Below are positions 7,822 through 14,926 of a DNA stretch of 21,289 nt, piece after piece. The stretch spans positions 1 to 21,289 of the forward strand of contig JASEFB010000024.1 of the NCBI GenBank assembly GCA_030019325.1, in the 5' to 3' direction. Each line of letters starts with the position of its first letter. Positions within the stretch are counted from its first letter, which is position 1. Both the position numbers and the translations under genes were made by a program. This stretch comes from an archaeon. Lineage in GTDB: Archaea > Halobacteriota > Syntropharchaeia > Alkanophagales > Methanospirareceae. The notes under the pieces were generated by a model. The model did no database searches. It was not told where the DNA came from and saw nothing but the letters and a program-made list of their open reading frames with translations.

Positions 7822-9767
7822 TCTACCTCAGTCTCTTTGTTGAGTGCCTTTAATTTTTCTACATAATCGGTCATCGTATCGATAAATTCCGCATGACTCC
7901 ATGAGAGTGGAGAAACTGAGAGGGGCTCACCAGTATACGGGTGTATCTGCTCTGAAAGTATACCAGTAGAGAGTGCATGAGCAGCAACCCAATTAAGGAT
8001 ATCCAATGCTTCGTTCAGCTCGTCTATCGTTTTTGCCCTCTTAATGAGCCATTTAGCGTACCATAAGGTACAGACAAACCACGGATTACCAGGAACCGTT
8101 TCAATATCCTTCGATTTTTGATGATAATAATCATTATAATACCTCGATAATCCTCCGATATCTGTTTTTACCCCTAACCATTCTCTCATTTTTTGCATCG
8201 TCGATACGACTTTGGGATCATCAGCATCAAATACGCCAAATTCAAAGAGCGCATAAACGGAACTGTCCAGAGCATCATCATACACTAAATCCCCTTTTTC
8301 AAACGATACACTTCTCCTAAAGTAGCCTTTTTCCTCATTGTACAAATACGTAATCATGGCTTTTTTTATGATGTCGAAGCCCGCAAAACACTGCTCGCTA
8401 AATTCACGATCGTGAAATAAATCACCTAATCGTTCGGCGGCAATCAAACCTGCGAGGACCGCTGACGTGGTAAATGTAAAAATGGCTCGACGTTCCTCCC
8501 ACAGGTCATAACTTTCTTTAGGAAGGACATTCTCATACCGGTATTTAGTAAGGAAATCGCCCATTGGCTTGATAAGCGTAGGATAAAGTTGTTTTATAAA
8601 ATCCTTGTCCTGTGATTCTTGGTAATATTCCCAAAGCGCATGCAGGACCAGAGCAGTCTCATCCTCTTGGATAGGCAGTGAAAATTCACCATGAAGTACC
8701 CAGGGGTGCCAGCTGCTCCCCAGCGTTTTGTCTGGATTGTACTTGTGAAGCAAACAACCCTCTTTATACACAACGTCACGGCAGAACTCAAAAAACGGTT
8801 CGGTCATGTAATAAAAACCAGCCTTTATTAGAGTAATTGCAATCAGCGCGCCGTCCCGGGGCCACATATACGAATACGTATCCTTGTTAAACTGCATGTT
8901 GTCAGAATCATTTGCCGCAATAATGGCGCCCTCCTTGTCTATCTGTGTTTTGAGTATCAATAAGGAACGCTTATACAGCTCCTGTAGCTTAGCGCTCAGA
9001 ACAGAAATATCTGGCTTTATGCTCCCCAACCACCCCCTCTGGCACATCTGCGTATGCTTCAGGTGGGCATCAGCTCCCAGTTTCAAGAAACGGTCTTGTA
9101 ACTCGTACACCTCGTGAAAGTTCTCTCCCGCAACGAGGTAATAGCAAAACGAAGTTTCAGCGTTTGCCGGGATTTCAAGGTCTATGCACATAATCGAATC
9201 AACATTGCCCTGAGCAATGGGATTTTTGGGAAGATTCCAGCTTGGGTATACATGCTCACCGATGTCAAAGTCAGAAAGAATCGAAGGATTGTCATCCGTG
9301 CACAGTCCGATGAGGAAATATACTGAACGCTTGTAATGGATGATAGCGTTGTGCTGAGGATGATATAATGCGGTATCCCCAATCCCATCACCATAAAGGT
9401 GAAAATCATGATGAAAACAGATTCTTAACGTTCTTTTATAGTCCGCATTGTTCTTCACACGTATCTTTCTAAAAAAGATGTTATCCTCACAGTAAACGTT
9501 TCCATTAAAGAACAAAGAAAGCCTTTTTTCAGTATTATGCGCTTCACTATTGGTCACCAGTGTCTCATTAACATAAGCTAATTTTCTATCCCAAGCAGGT
9601 TCGTTTATCCATGACACCTCGTTTCCTTCAAGTACCGCAATTTTATGTGCGTGCCCCACCAAGTGGTTATACTCCCCCACGTGAGGGAAGTAAATATCCC
9701 GTACTTGAAGCCATTGATCAATATTTACGAGCAGTTTCTGGTTTCCGAGTACAATATGCCGTACCAC
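7818..9767 (-). CDS. Glycoside hydrolase family 15 (glucoamylase/trehalase type)
   Basis: 649 residues, the normal two-domain length: an N-terminal beta-sandwich (about 1-250) and a C-terminal (alpha/alpha)6 barrel. YSYMWPRDGALIAI at about 298-311 is the family's substrate-binding signature. SYDLWEERRAIFTFTTS (Glu 424/425) carries the general acid. GILSEQIHPYTGEPLSVSPLSWSHAEF (Glu 606) carries the general base and the closing motif. No signal peptide is visible, so it should act in the cytoplasm on storage glucan, maltooligosaccharides or trehalose, releasing glucose; which one cannot be told. Start: GTG 9767 with GGTGGTG 5 nt upstream. It follows glucose dehydrogenase by 20 nt, so the released glucose has an oxidising enzyme in the same transcript. 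Confidence 0.9.
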   Translation of the reverse strand: MVRHIVLGNQKLLVNIDQWLQVRDIYFPHVGEYNHLVGHAHKIAVLEGNEVSWINEPAWDRKLAYVNETLVTNSEAHNTEKRLSLFFNGNVYCEDNIFFRKIRVKNNADYKRTLRICFHHDFHLYGDGIGDTALYHPQHNAIIHYKRSVYFLIGLCTDDNPSILSDFDIGEHVYPSWNLPKNPIAQGNVDSIMCIDLEIPANAETSFCYYLVAGENFHEVYELQDRFLKLGADAHLKHTQMCQRGWLGSIKPDISVLSAKLQELYKRSLLILKTQIDKEGAIIAANDSDNMQFNKDTYSYMWPRDGALIAITLIKAGFYYMTEPFFEFCRDVVYKEGCLLHKYNPDKTLGSSWHPWVLHGEFSLPIQEDETALVLHALWEYYQESQDKDFIKQLYPTLIKPMGDFLTKYRYENVLPKESYDLWEERRAIFTFTTSAVLAGLIAAERLGDLFHDREFSEQCFAGFDIIKKAMITYLYNEEKGYFRRSVSFEKGDLVYDDALDSSVYALFEFGVFDADDPKVVSTMQKMREWLGVKTDIGGLSRYYNDYYHQKSKDIETVPGNPWFVCTLWYAKWLIKRAKTIDELNEALDILNWVAAHALSTGILSEQIHPYTGEPLSVSPLSWSHAEFIDTMTDYVEKLKALNKETEVE

Positions 9768-9787
9768 TTTTACACCACCATAATGCG

Positions 9788-10855
9788 CTAAAATTCAATC
9801 ACTACTTTTATATTATCTTTCATAGACAAGAGCGCTTCTTGAATCTCTTCAGGATCATACCTTCCAGTTATCAGTTTTGCAAGCAGACCGGGCCATTGCT
9901 TTTCAGCAGCCAATAAATCAGTAATTCCCTGCTCAAAATCTTTTCTATGCGCATTAACGCTCCCCACAACGGCTTTGTTGCCCAACACCAGTCCTTGGTT
10001 AAAGCAATCAGCGCAAATCTGAATTCGTGTATCACCTCCAGTAATAGAGGTCAAAACCACAACACCATTTATTCCAACAATCATCATAGCATGCAGCGCA
10101 ACTGTTGAACTTCCCGTTTCTTCAATAATAAGGTCAAGCTGTCTGCCCATCTCATATGGAATATCATGTAAGCTTATTTTTTGTGCATTGAAATGCGTAA
10201 CACCTAATTCAGAAAAAATCGTCTCCTTATACTCATTATCAGACCGGTCAACCGAAATAACCTCTAAGCCGCGAAGTCTGAGCAAGATGGCGGTGAGAAG
10301 CCCAAGCGAGCCAGTTCCGGTAATCAGAGCTGTTTCTGGCTCCCATATCACTCGTTTTTGGGCGGTATAAGCCATCCTAATAGCTTTTTCGGCAACACTC
10401 GTCGGCTCAAGGAGGACTGCTAGATCGCCAAGCTCCTTTGGGACCTTTACTAAAAAGCGCTCATCTTCAGCATAGTATTCTGAAAGATAGCCGTGCCCTC
10501 CTTTAATTCCCCGTTCGGTATACGCGCCCTTAAGACACATATCATATTCTCCCGCTTGACAATTTATACAATCATCAGGCCTCCTAACAGTCGCAACAAC
10601 CATGTCGCCTGATTTAACGGTTCTCACACTCTTTCCCGTTTTTACCACTTCCCCTAACGATTCGTGTCCAATAATAAGGAGCTTTTCACCTTCAGGAGCA
10701 TCACCGTAAAGTCCTCCATTAATCTCCTTATCAGTCCCATCAAGCCCTACGAGCTTAATCTTTACCAAAACTTCATTCTCACTGATAGTAGGGGTGTCAA
10801 TATCTACAACCTGAGCGCTGTCCTTCTGTTTCGGGATAACAGCAACGGCCTTCAT
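9788..10855 (-). CDS. gdh: Glucose 1-dehydrogenase (zinc-dependent MDR, archaeal type)
   Basis: 355 residues from ATG 10855, chosen because GAGGT lies 5 nt upstream; an in-frame TTG at 10870 is less likely. It oxidises D-glucose (often also galactose) to the lactone with NAD(P)+, the first step of archaeal Entner-Doudoroff-type pathways. Visible residues: Asp39 in GLDGTD, His64-Glu65 in GHESLG and Glu150 in LLEPTS for the catalytic zinc, and Rossmann GTGSLGLL for the nucleotide. Position 39 is Cys in the Sulfolobus and Thermoplasma enzymes and Asp in the haloarchaeal one. The structural-zinc loop keeps Cys96, Cys99 and Cys107 but has Pro at the fourth position (93). It lies 20 nt upstream of the GH15 gene and 15 nt after the oxidoreductase remnant. 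Confidence 0.9.
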   Translation of the reverse strand: MKAVAVIPKQKDSAQVVDIDTPTISENEVLVKIKLVGLDGTDKEINGGLYGDAPEGEKLLIIGHESLGEVVKTGKSVRTVKSGDMVVATVRRPDDCINCQAGEYDMCLKGAYTERGIKGGHGYLSEYYAEDERFLVKVPKELGDLAVLLEPTSVAEKAIRMAYTAQKRVIWEPETALITGTGSLGLLTAILLRLRGLEVISVDRSDNEYKETIFSELGVTHFNAQKISLHDIPYEMGRQLDLIIEETGSSTVALHAMMIVGINGVVVLTSITGGDTRIQICADCFNQGLVLGNKAVVGSVNAHRKDFEQGITDLLAAEKQWPGLLAKLITGRYDPEEIQEALLSMKDNIKVVIEF

Positions 10856-10870
10856 TTTAACCTCTTTCAA

Positions 10871-11130
10871 TTATATCATGTAACGAATATCAGAAGAACC
10901 CGTTGGATATGCCCACATGATATTCCTCATATCCTCTAAACTGAGCTGTGCTTTTATTGCTAGAGCAAATATATTTATCACGTCCTCAACGCCATGGCCG
11001 AGCAAATGAGCTCCGAGAATTCGATTACTATCCTTTTCAACTAAAATCTTGAACCCAGAATATTTTAGTCCGATCCTACGTGAAGAGTACCACGACGAGG
11101 TGTCTTGATAATTTGATGGTATGTTTAAGT
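10871..11130 (-). pseudogene. FAD/NAD(P)-disulfide oxidoreductase, C-terminal remnant cut by the IS
   Basis: The minus frame ending at TAA 10871 encodes NYQDTSSWYSSRRIGLKYSG, then FKILVEKDSNRILGAHLLGH, then VINIFALAIKAQLSLEDMRN and IMWAYPTGSSDIRYMI. This is the C-terminal dimerisation domain of the glutathione reductase/dihydrolipoamide dehydrogenase/mercuric reductase group, with the helix that brings in the dimer-mate active-site residues. The FAD and NAD domains (about 350 residues) are absent. Upstream, the frame runs into the IS element, where the conceptual 203-residue frame is Ser/Pro-rich antisense transposase sequence. The other side of the IS holds a flavin reductase remnant, not the missing 5' part, so DNA was also lost. 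It was probably the first gene of the gdh-GH15 operon. Confidence 0.85.
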
Positions 11131-11160
11131 CCGCCTCTATAAAAAGCACGAGGTGGAAAA

Positions 11161-12153
11161 GTGGCATACGCAGGAGTTGATTTGCATAAAAGTTTTTGTC
11201 AGACCATAGTATGTACAAAGGAAGGAGAATTGATAAAGGAAGGGCGAATAAAGACAGAGAAAGAGGAGATAGAGGAGTTCTTTTCAGACCTGGAAGACCT
11301 GGAGATCGCATTTGAAGCGAGTACCAATTATGAGTATTTCTACGATTTGCTGGAGGGTTTGGGGCACAAGGTAGTTTTGGCACATCCGTTGAAGACGAGG
11401 ATGATAGCGGAAGCGAGGATAAAGACGGACAAGATAGATGCAAAGACGCTGGCAGAGTTGTTGAGAGGAAATCTCTTGCCAACCTCCTATGTGCCTCCGA
11501 AAGAGATAAGGGAGTTGCGGCATTTAGTGAGACACAGAATCGCTCTGGGTAGATTTCGAGGTCGGTTAAAGACTCAAATAAAGACAGAATTGCGGAGGAA
11601 GAATATAAAATATCAAGACGGAGCGAGTATCTTCACGAGTAAGAGAAGGGAAGAGCTCGGACGTTTGAAGAATCCAGGCATCGATTCGTATCTGGCAATA
11701 TATGAGACAGTGGAGAGGGAGCTAAAGAAGGCGGAAAGAGAGATAGAGCAAGCAGGGCAGAGATACGAGGAAGTGAAGTTGTTGACGGGGATAAAAGGGA
11801 TAGGCGTGTATTCGGCACTGATTATATTCTCAGAGATAGGAGACGGATCGAGATTTCCCACTGAAGAGAAGCTATTCTCTTACGCCGGACTGGTCCCAAG
11901 GGTACATCAGTCAGGGAAAGAGAGCTATTACGGGCGAATAACAAAGGAAGGCTCGAGATATTTGAGATGGATACTCGTAGAAGCAGCGAGAGTCCACGTG
12001 CAGTGGTGTCCAGAGAGCAAAATAACGAAACATTACAACAAGATAAAAAGGAAGCGAGGGTCGAACGTTGCGATAATAGCAGCAGCGAGAAAACTCCTTC
12101 AGGTGATCTACCACATGCTGAAGAATAAAGAGGAGTTTAGAATAGAAGGTTAG
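11161..12153 (+). CDS. IS110-family transposase (DEDD recombinase)
   Basis: 330 residues, full length for the family. The N-terminal RuvC-like domain starts AYAGVDLHKSF (first catalytic Asp), with Glu in IAFEASTNYEY and the Asp pair in ARIKTDKIDAKTLAELL. A central coiled-coil region (ETVERELKKAEREIEQAGQ) follows. The C-terminal Tnp domain has LLTGIKGIGVYSALIIFSEI, then GDGSRFPTEEKLFSYAGLVP and the catalytic-Ser region HQSGKESYYG with ITKEGSRYLRWILVEAA. Such enzymes excise a circular element and insert it site-specifically, guided by a bridge RNA made from the element's non-coding end. The start is GTG 11161 with AGGTGG 5 nt upstream. No lesions are seen, so the protein looks intact. Its stop codon lies inside the first stem of the proposed RNA. 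Confidence 0.95.
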   Translation: MAYAGVDLHKSFCQTIVCTKEGELIKEGRIKTEKEEIEEFFSDLEDLEIAFEASTNYEYFYDLLEGLGHKVVLAHPLKTRMIAEARIKTDKIDAKTLAELLRGNLLPTSYVPPKEIRELRHLVRHRIALGRFRGRLKTQIKTELRRKNIKYQDGASIFTSKRREELGRLKNPGIDSYLAIYETVERELKKAEREIEQAGQRYEEVKLLTGIKGIGVYSALIIFSEIGDGSRFPTEEKLFSYAGLVPRVHQSGKESYYGRITKEGSRYLRWILVEAARVHVQWCPESKITKHYNKIKRKRGSNVAIIAAARKLLQVIYHMLKNKEEFRIEG

Positions 12154-12277
12154 ATGTGCAGACTTTGTTTCAAAACATGCGGCATGACGACCGCGAGAGT
12201 TTGATTAAAGCGCAGATCTAACCAAGGACGAAGTCAGCCATAGTGCGGCATTTGACCGCGGATAGGTGTATGTCCTG
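12148..12277 (+). ncRNA. Candidate bridge RNA of the IS element
   Basis: Two consecutive stem-loops can be drawn by hand. SL1: GGTTAGAT (12148-12155) pairs perfectly with ATCTAACC (12216-12223) around a large internal loop and an inner hairpin GCGG/CCGC (12179-12182, 12191-12194). SL2: AGGAC (12225-12229) pairs with GTCCT (12272-12276) around an internal loop and a second GCGG/CCGC hairpin (12245-12248, 12256-12259). This stem / internal loop / hairpin layout, present twice, is how IS110-type bridge RNAs carry their target- and donor-binding loops. In SL2 the 3' side of the internal loop, ATAGGTGTAT (12262-12271), is identical to 12358-12367 across the element's right end. Transcription could come from the transposase promoter. 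The structure is read by eye; the function is inferred. Confidence 0.65.
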
Positions 12278-12361
12278 AAGTACAAGATGCGTAGAATGAA
12301 AAATAAAAAACGTTAAATATGACAAGGGAATAAGAAAATAGTGAGGGCGGACTTAACATAG

Positions 12362-12849
12362 GTGTATTTGAACCTCTTTCCAATCGTAAATGCGGGAGCC
12401 AGATGCTCTCCAATCTTCCAATAGCTGTTATCATACATCGAGAAGATAATTGGCTTGATCTTTGTAATATCAGGCAATCCGTTAGTGAGATACTGTTTTG
12501 CGGAGTGGGCTTCAACAATCTCTCCAATAAAAATTTCAGCCGAACCGCCATAATCCAAGGTCTGAACAAGTTTACATTCCGATTAAGCGGACATTCTTTA
12601 AGCATAGGAGTCCGCAATTGTTACCATCTCTTCTGACGGGATATTGACGCTGAACGTTCCGTTTTCCTTAATCCCAGCATTTGTATAGTGTGTTTTTCCT
12701 GATGATACAGCAATCAGTGCCGGGTTGTGCTGGACTATGCCGCAGTACGCAACGGTCAGATAATTTGGCTTACCACCAACCTTTGCTCCCACAAGTGTGG
12801 TGGGCATGGGATACAAAAAGGTCTTCGCACCAATCGCAATTTTTTCCAT
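12362..12849 (-). pseudogene. Flavin reductase (flavoredoxin-like FMN-binding) family, deleted and frameshifted
   Basis: From ATG 12849 (AAGGAGGA ribosome site), the first 83 residues are a normal flavin reductase/flavoredoxin start: KTFLYPMPTTLVGAKVGGKP, TVAYCGIVQHNPALIAV, ENGTFSVNIPSEEMVTIAD. The frame stops at 12600. Directly after, another frame reads TPMLKECPLN, and one base later a third frame reads SECKLVQTLDYGGSAEIFIGEIVEAHSAK...DITKIKPIIFSMYDNSYWKIGEHL...IGKRFKYT, the family's normal C-terminal half. About 25 residues that normally follow TIAD (the CGLVSGKKVDKS-like segment) are missing, and a single base is lost near 12580. The end of the gene meets the IS right boundary. The family transfers electrons to FMN or iron-sulfur partners. 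The gene is clearly inactive as written. Confidence 0.8.
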
Positions 12850-12916
12850 AGTTCATCCTCCTTCTGTTTAGAAATATATCCAACTTACAATATTTATGCG
12901 TTTTGCAAAGTGTTTT

Positions 12917-13792
12917 CTATGCTACTCTCTTTATGAACACCACTCCCTCTGTTGTCGGATCGTTTGTTGGTCCCACCCAATTGTTATAATCATCAACATG
13001 ACGCACATGCAGTGAAATAAAATGCATACCACTTGACATTGGGGCCCACACAGCGGTAATAGAAATATCATGTTCCCCGGGTGTAAGCGTCTCACTTGTC
13101 TCATTCATGCGCACGCCATCAACGCAAAGTTCTACGGTGACATTGGCAGTTACGGTGTTTACAATTTCATATGCAGTTGCGGTTATCATTGGAAAAGATC
13201 CTATGTGCGTCATTTCAAGATCAAATGTGTGTTTGCCGTTCCACGTGACATCGCCACTGATTCCCTCTCCTTCTTCATCATTTATATGTACGGTTATTGT
13301 TGTCTGGTTCGTTGCTCCGTCAGTGTCCTCAACTTCGAGTATTACGGTGTAACTACCGCTTTCATTATAACTGTGGGTTATCTTAACAACGTCCCCTTCG
13401 ATATCCCAGACGCCATCGCCGTCAAAGTCCCATCTGTATGTCACGATGTTTTCATCGGGGTCGTAGCTTTCAGAGGCGTCGAACTCAATTGGCTGCTCCG
13501 TCATGGGCAGCTCGGCACTCGCATAGATCTGGATATTACCTTTTTCAAGTGTGCCGTTTACTGCATAGTATTTAGAGCCTGCGGGATCAAAGATCGATAT
13601 ATCGAATTTATCACCTTTCTTCCAGCCCGGCTCTCCGTTATCCTCAACATAAACAGTGAAGGTGTAGCCGCTTTGTTTATTGACCCTGGCGGTACCTGTG
13701 AAGGTAGCATTATTTTCTGATAGCTCGAGTGTGGTTATCAATTCGCTGTGAACTTTTATTAAGTAATGCATAAGCTCTTCAGCTTCAGGCAT
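12917..13792 (-). CDS. PKD-domain surface-protein fragment (5'-truncated)
   Basis: About 290 residues, three beta-type domains in order. (1) Residues about 15-95: KVHSELITTLELSENNATFTG, then SGYTFTVYVEDNGEPG...DKFDISI and YAVNGTLEKGNIQI. This resembles the C-terminal part of a repeat domain found in secreted archaeal and bacterial proteins; its first half is missing. (2) A PKD domain: PIEFDASESYDPDENIVTYR, WDFDGDGVWD, HSYNESGSYTVILEVED. (3) A CARDB/Ig-like end: FDLEMTHIGSFPMITATAYE...MHFISLHVRHVDDYNNW. Such proteins are extracellular, yet no signal peptide is present. ATG 13792 overlaps the thioredoxin stop (ATGCCTGA), so it could be translated by coupling; ATG 13771 and TTG 13804 are alternatives. 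I read it as the tail of a larger surface protein joined to the thioredoxin gene by a deletion. Confidence 0.65.
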   Translation of the reverse strand: MPEAEELMHYLIKVHSELITTLELSENNATFTGTARVNKQSGYTFTVYVEDNGEPGWKKGDKFDISIFDPAGSKYYAVNGTLEKGNIQIYASAELPMTEQPIEFDASESYDPDENIVTYRWDFDGDGVWDIEGDVVKITHSYNESGSYTVILEVEDTDGATNQTTITVHINDEEGEGISGDVTWNGKHTFDLEMTHIGSFPMITATAYEIVNTVTANVTVELCVDGVRMNETSETLTPGEHDISITAVWAPMSSGMHFISLHVRHVDDYNNWVGPTNDPTTEGVVFIKRVA

Positions 13793-14165
13793 ACGCAGGG
13801 TCAAATCTTATTGGAGTTGTTTTCTCCAAGCATTCTTTCCCGTATTCGAGTGAGTCCGCAATTAATTTTTTGAGGAGAGATGGGTAGGCTGCTCCCACGA
13901 GCTCCTGAACTGGTTTGCCGTTGCAGAAGAACTTAAAGGTAGGTGTGGCCATGATCCCGTATCTTTCGGCGGTAAACGGGTTTTCGAGGATGTTTAGTCG
14001 CGCGAAATGGACTTTCCCAGAGTACTCTTGGGCGTATTCATTGAAGTATGGTTCCATTTCCTTGCAGTGAGGGCAGGTGGGGCTATAAAACATAACGAGC
14101 ACGGGCAGCTCTGCAAGTTCTACTTCTTTCTCCCAGCTTCTATCATCCACTTCGAACAGGTTCAT
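13785..14165 (-). CDS. Thioredoxin-like protein with CPHC active site
   Basis: About 126 residues from ATG 14165 (an in-frame GTG at 14180 would add five). VLVMFYSPTCPHCKEMEPYF is the thioredoxin active-site strand and helix, with CPHC in place of CGPC. MATPTFKFFCNG carries the cis-Pro loop. The end, ECLEKTTPIRFDPAYA, matches archaeal thioredoxin-like proteins, so the protein looks complete. CPHC is the DsbA-type dipeptide and raises redox potential, suggesting disulfide exchange rather than simple reduction (inference). No signal peptide is seen. It is transcribed away from the gene at 14220 with about 54 nt between the starts, so the promoters overlap. The PKD fragment overlaps its 3' end. 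Confidence 0.85.
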   Translation of the reverse strand: MNLFEVDDRSWEKEVELAELPVLVMFYSPTCPHCKEMEPYFNEYAQEYSGKVHFARLNILENPFTAERYGIMATPTFKFFCNGKPVQELVGAAYPSLLKKLIADSLEYGKECLEKTTPIRFDPAYA

Positions 14166-14219
14166 GATAGTAATATTCACGCTAAAGTAATATCATAGTA
14201 AAGGGTCAAAATATACGTG

Positions 14220-14837
14220 ATGAAGGAAACTCTATCATGGTTCGGAAAGGAATGGCTAGACAACGATGCCAAAGCACTTGGGGTCTACATAACGTTACTG
14301 ATGTTACGATTTAGGGTGCGATTTGCGACTGATATCCCTGTTCTGTGCAGAGAAGAGGGATTAATGGAGGCGAGATTGAAACCCTATCTCGCTATTTTCC
14401 AGAAAGATGAGAAGCTGATAGAAGCGATCGCCGCAGGGAAAGAGTTTCTTAACGCGTTAGTTAAGCATACCTCTTTCCCTGAGTATGAAGAGGTCCTGGA
14501 TACCATTGAAATGGATTTTTATGAGAATCTCAAAGAAGTTTACCTGAGACATGTTAATAGAGAAGAAATTGCGGGGAAAATATCCGAGCACGATGCTATA
14601 CCGCTCATCAGAGGATTTTTGAGTGATGTATCTTCAGCCAGATTTTCTATAGGGAAAATTGCCAGTGCGGGCAGTTCCATCTTACTGACACCGTTTAGTG
14701 AGCTTATGGAACTTTACGGCTTATCAGAAGAAGATGTGCGCAGATTCATGGAAATCTTGAGGCTATCTGGAATCATGTTTTTGGATATTATTCCCGCTCC
14801 GGTTCTTGAGAAGGAATTTATAGAAAGTCTCGTGTAG
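14220..14837 (+). CDS. Hypothetical protein, mostly helical
   Basis: 205 residues from ATG 14220; a GTG three bases earlier is also in frame. I do not recognise the family. The protein is acidic, predicted soluble and largely alpha-helical, starting KETLSWFGKEWLDNDAKALG and ending LSGIMFLDIIPAPVLEKEF. A His-Glu-rich middle (KHTSFPEYEEVLDTIEMDF) and GLSEEDVRRFMEILRLSG near the end, which could be a helix-turn-helix-like unit, are visible, but I see no catalytic motif. The ribosome site is weak (GGG 12-15 nt upstream) and AT-rich TATA-like stretches lie at 14189-14212. It stands alone, divergent from the thioredoxin gene. Confidence 0.65.
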   Translation: MKETLSWFGKEWLDNDAKALGVYITLLMLRFRVRFATDIPVLCREEGLMEARLKPYLAIFQKDEKLIEAIAAGKEFLNALVKHTSFPEYEEVLDTIEMDFYENLKEVYLRHVNREEIAGKISEHDAIPLIRGFLSDVSSARFSIGKIASAGSSILLTPFSELMELYGLSEEDVRRFMEILRLSGIMFLDIIPAPVLEKEFIESLV

Positions 14838-14926
14838 AGGAGGATTGGTTTCGTCCCTTTGCTTTTGTTCACAATTGTGTAACTAAATACAGTCCAAGGA
14901 GCTGAATTTTGGCAAACAATCCCTAC

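Larger units (their letters stand above)
11120..12361 (+). mobile_element. IS110-family (IS1111-group-like) insertion sequence
   Basis: About 1.24 kb. The single transposase gene has a short left non-coding end (about 40 nt) and a long right one (about 200 nt). Near the ends are imperfect inverted repeats: TATGTTTAAGTCCGCC at 11120-11135 and GGCGGACTTAACATA at 12346-12360, identical apart from one extra base in the left copy. The long right non-coding end and (sub)terminal inverted repeats are features of the IS1111 group, whereas the IS110 group has the long end on the left and no repeats. The exact ends are uncertain by up to about 15 nt because no intact empty site is available. The element has a cut oxidoreductase on its left and a damaged flavin reductase on its right. 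Confidence 0.8.

Noticed and set aside
10871..11482. A 203-codon minus frame as a single gene.
   Set aside because: Only the C-terminal third is protein-like (oxidoreductase). The rest is antisense of the transposase gene, with a low-complexity Ser/Pro/Leu composition.
13070..13720. A 216-codon plus-strand frame.
   Set aside because: Antisense of the PKD-domain coding sequence; the minus frame has clear PKD motifs.
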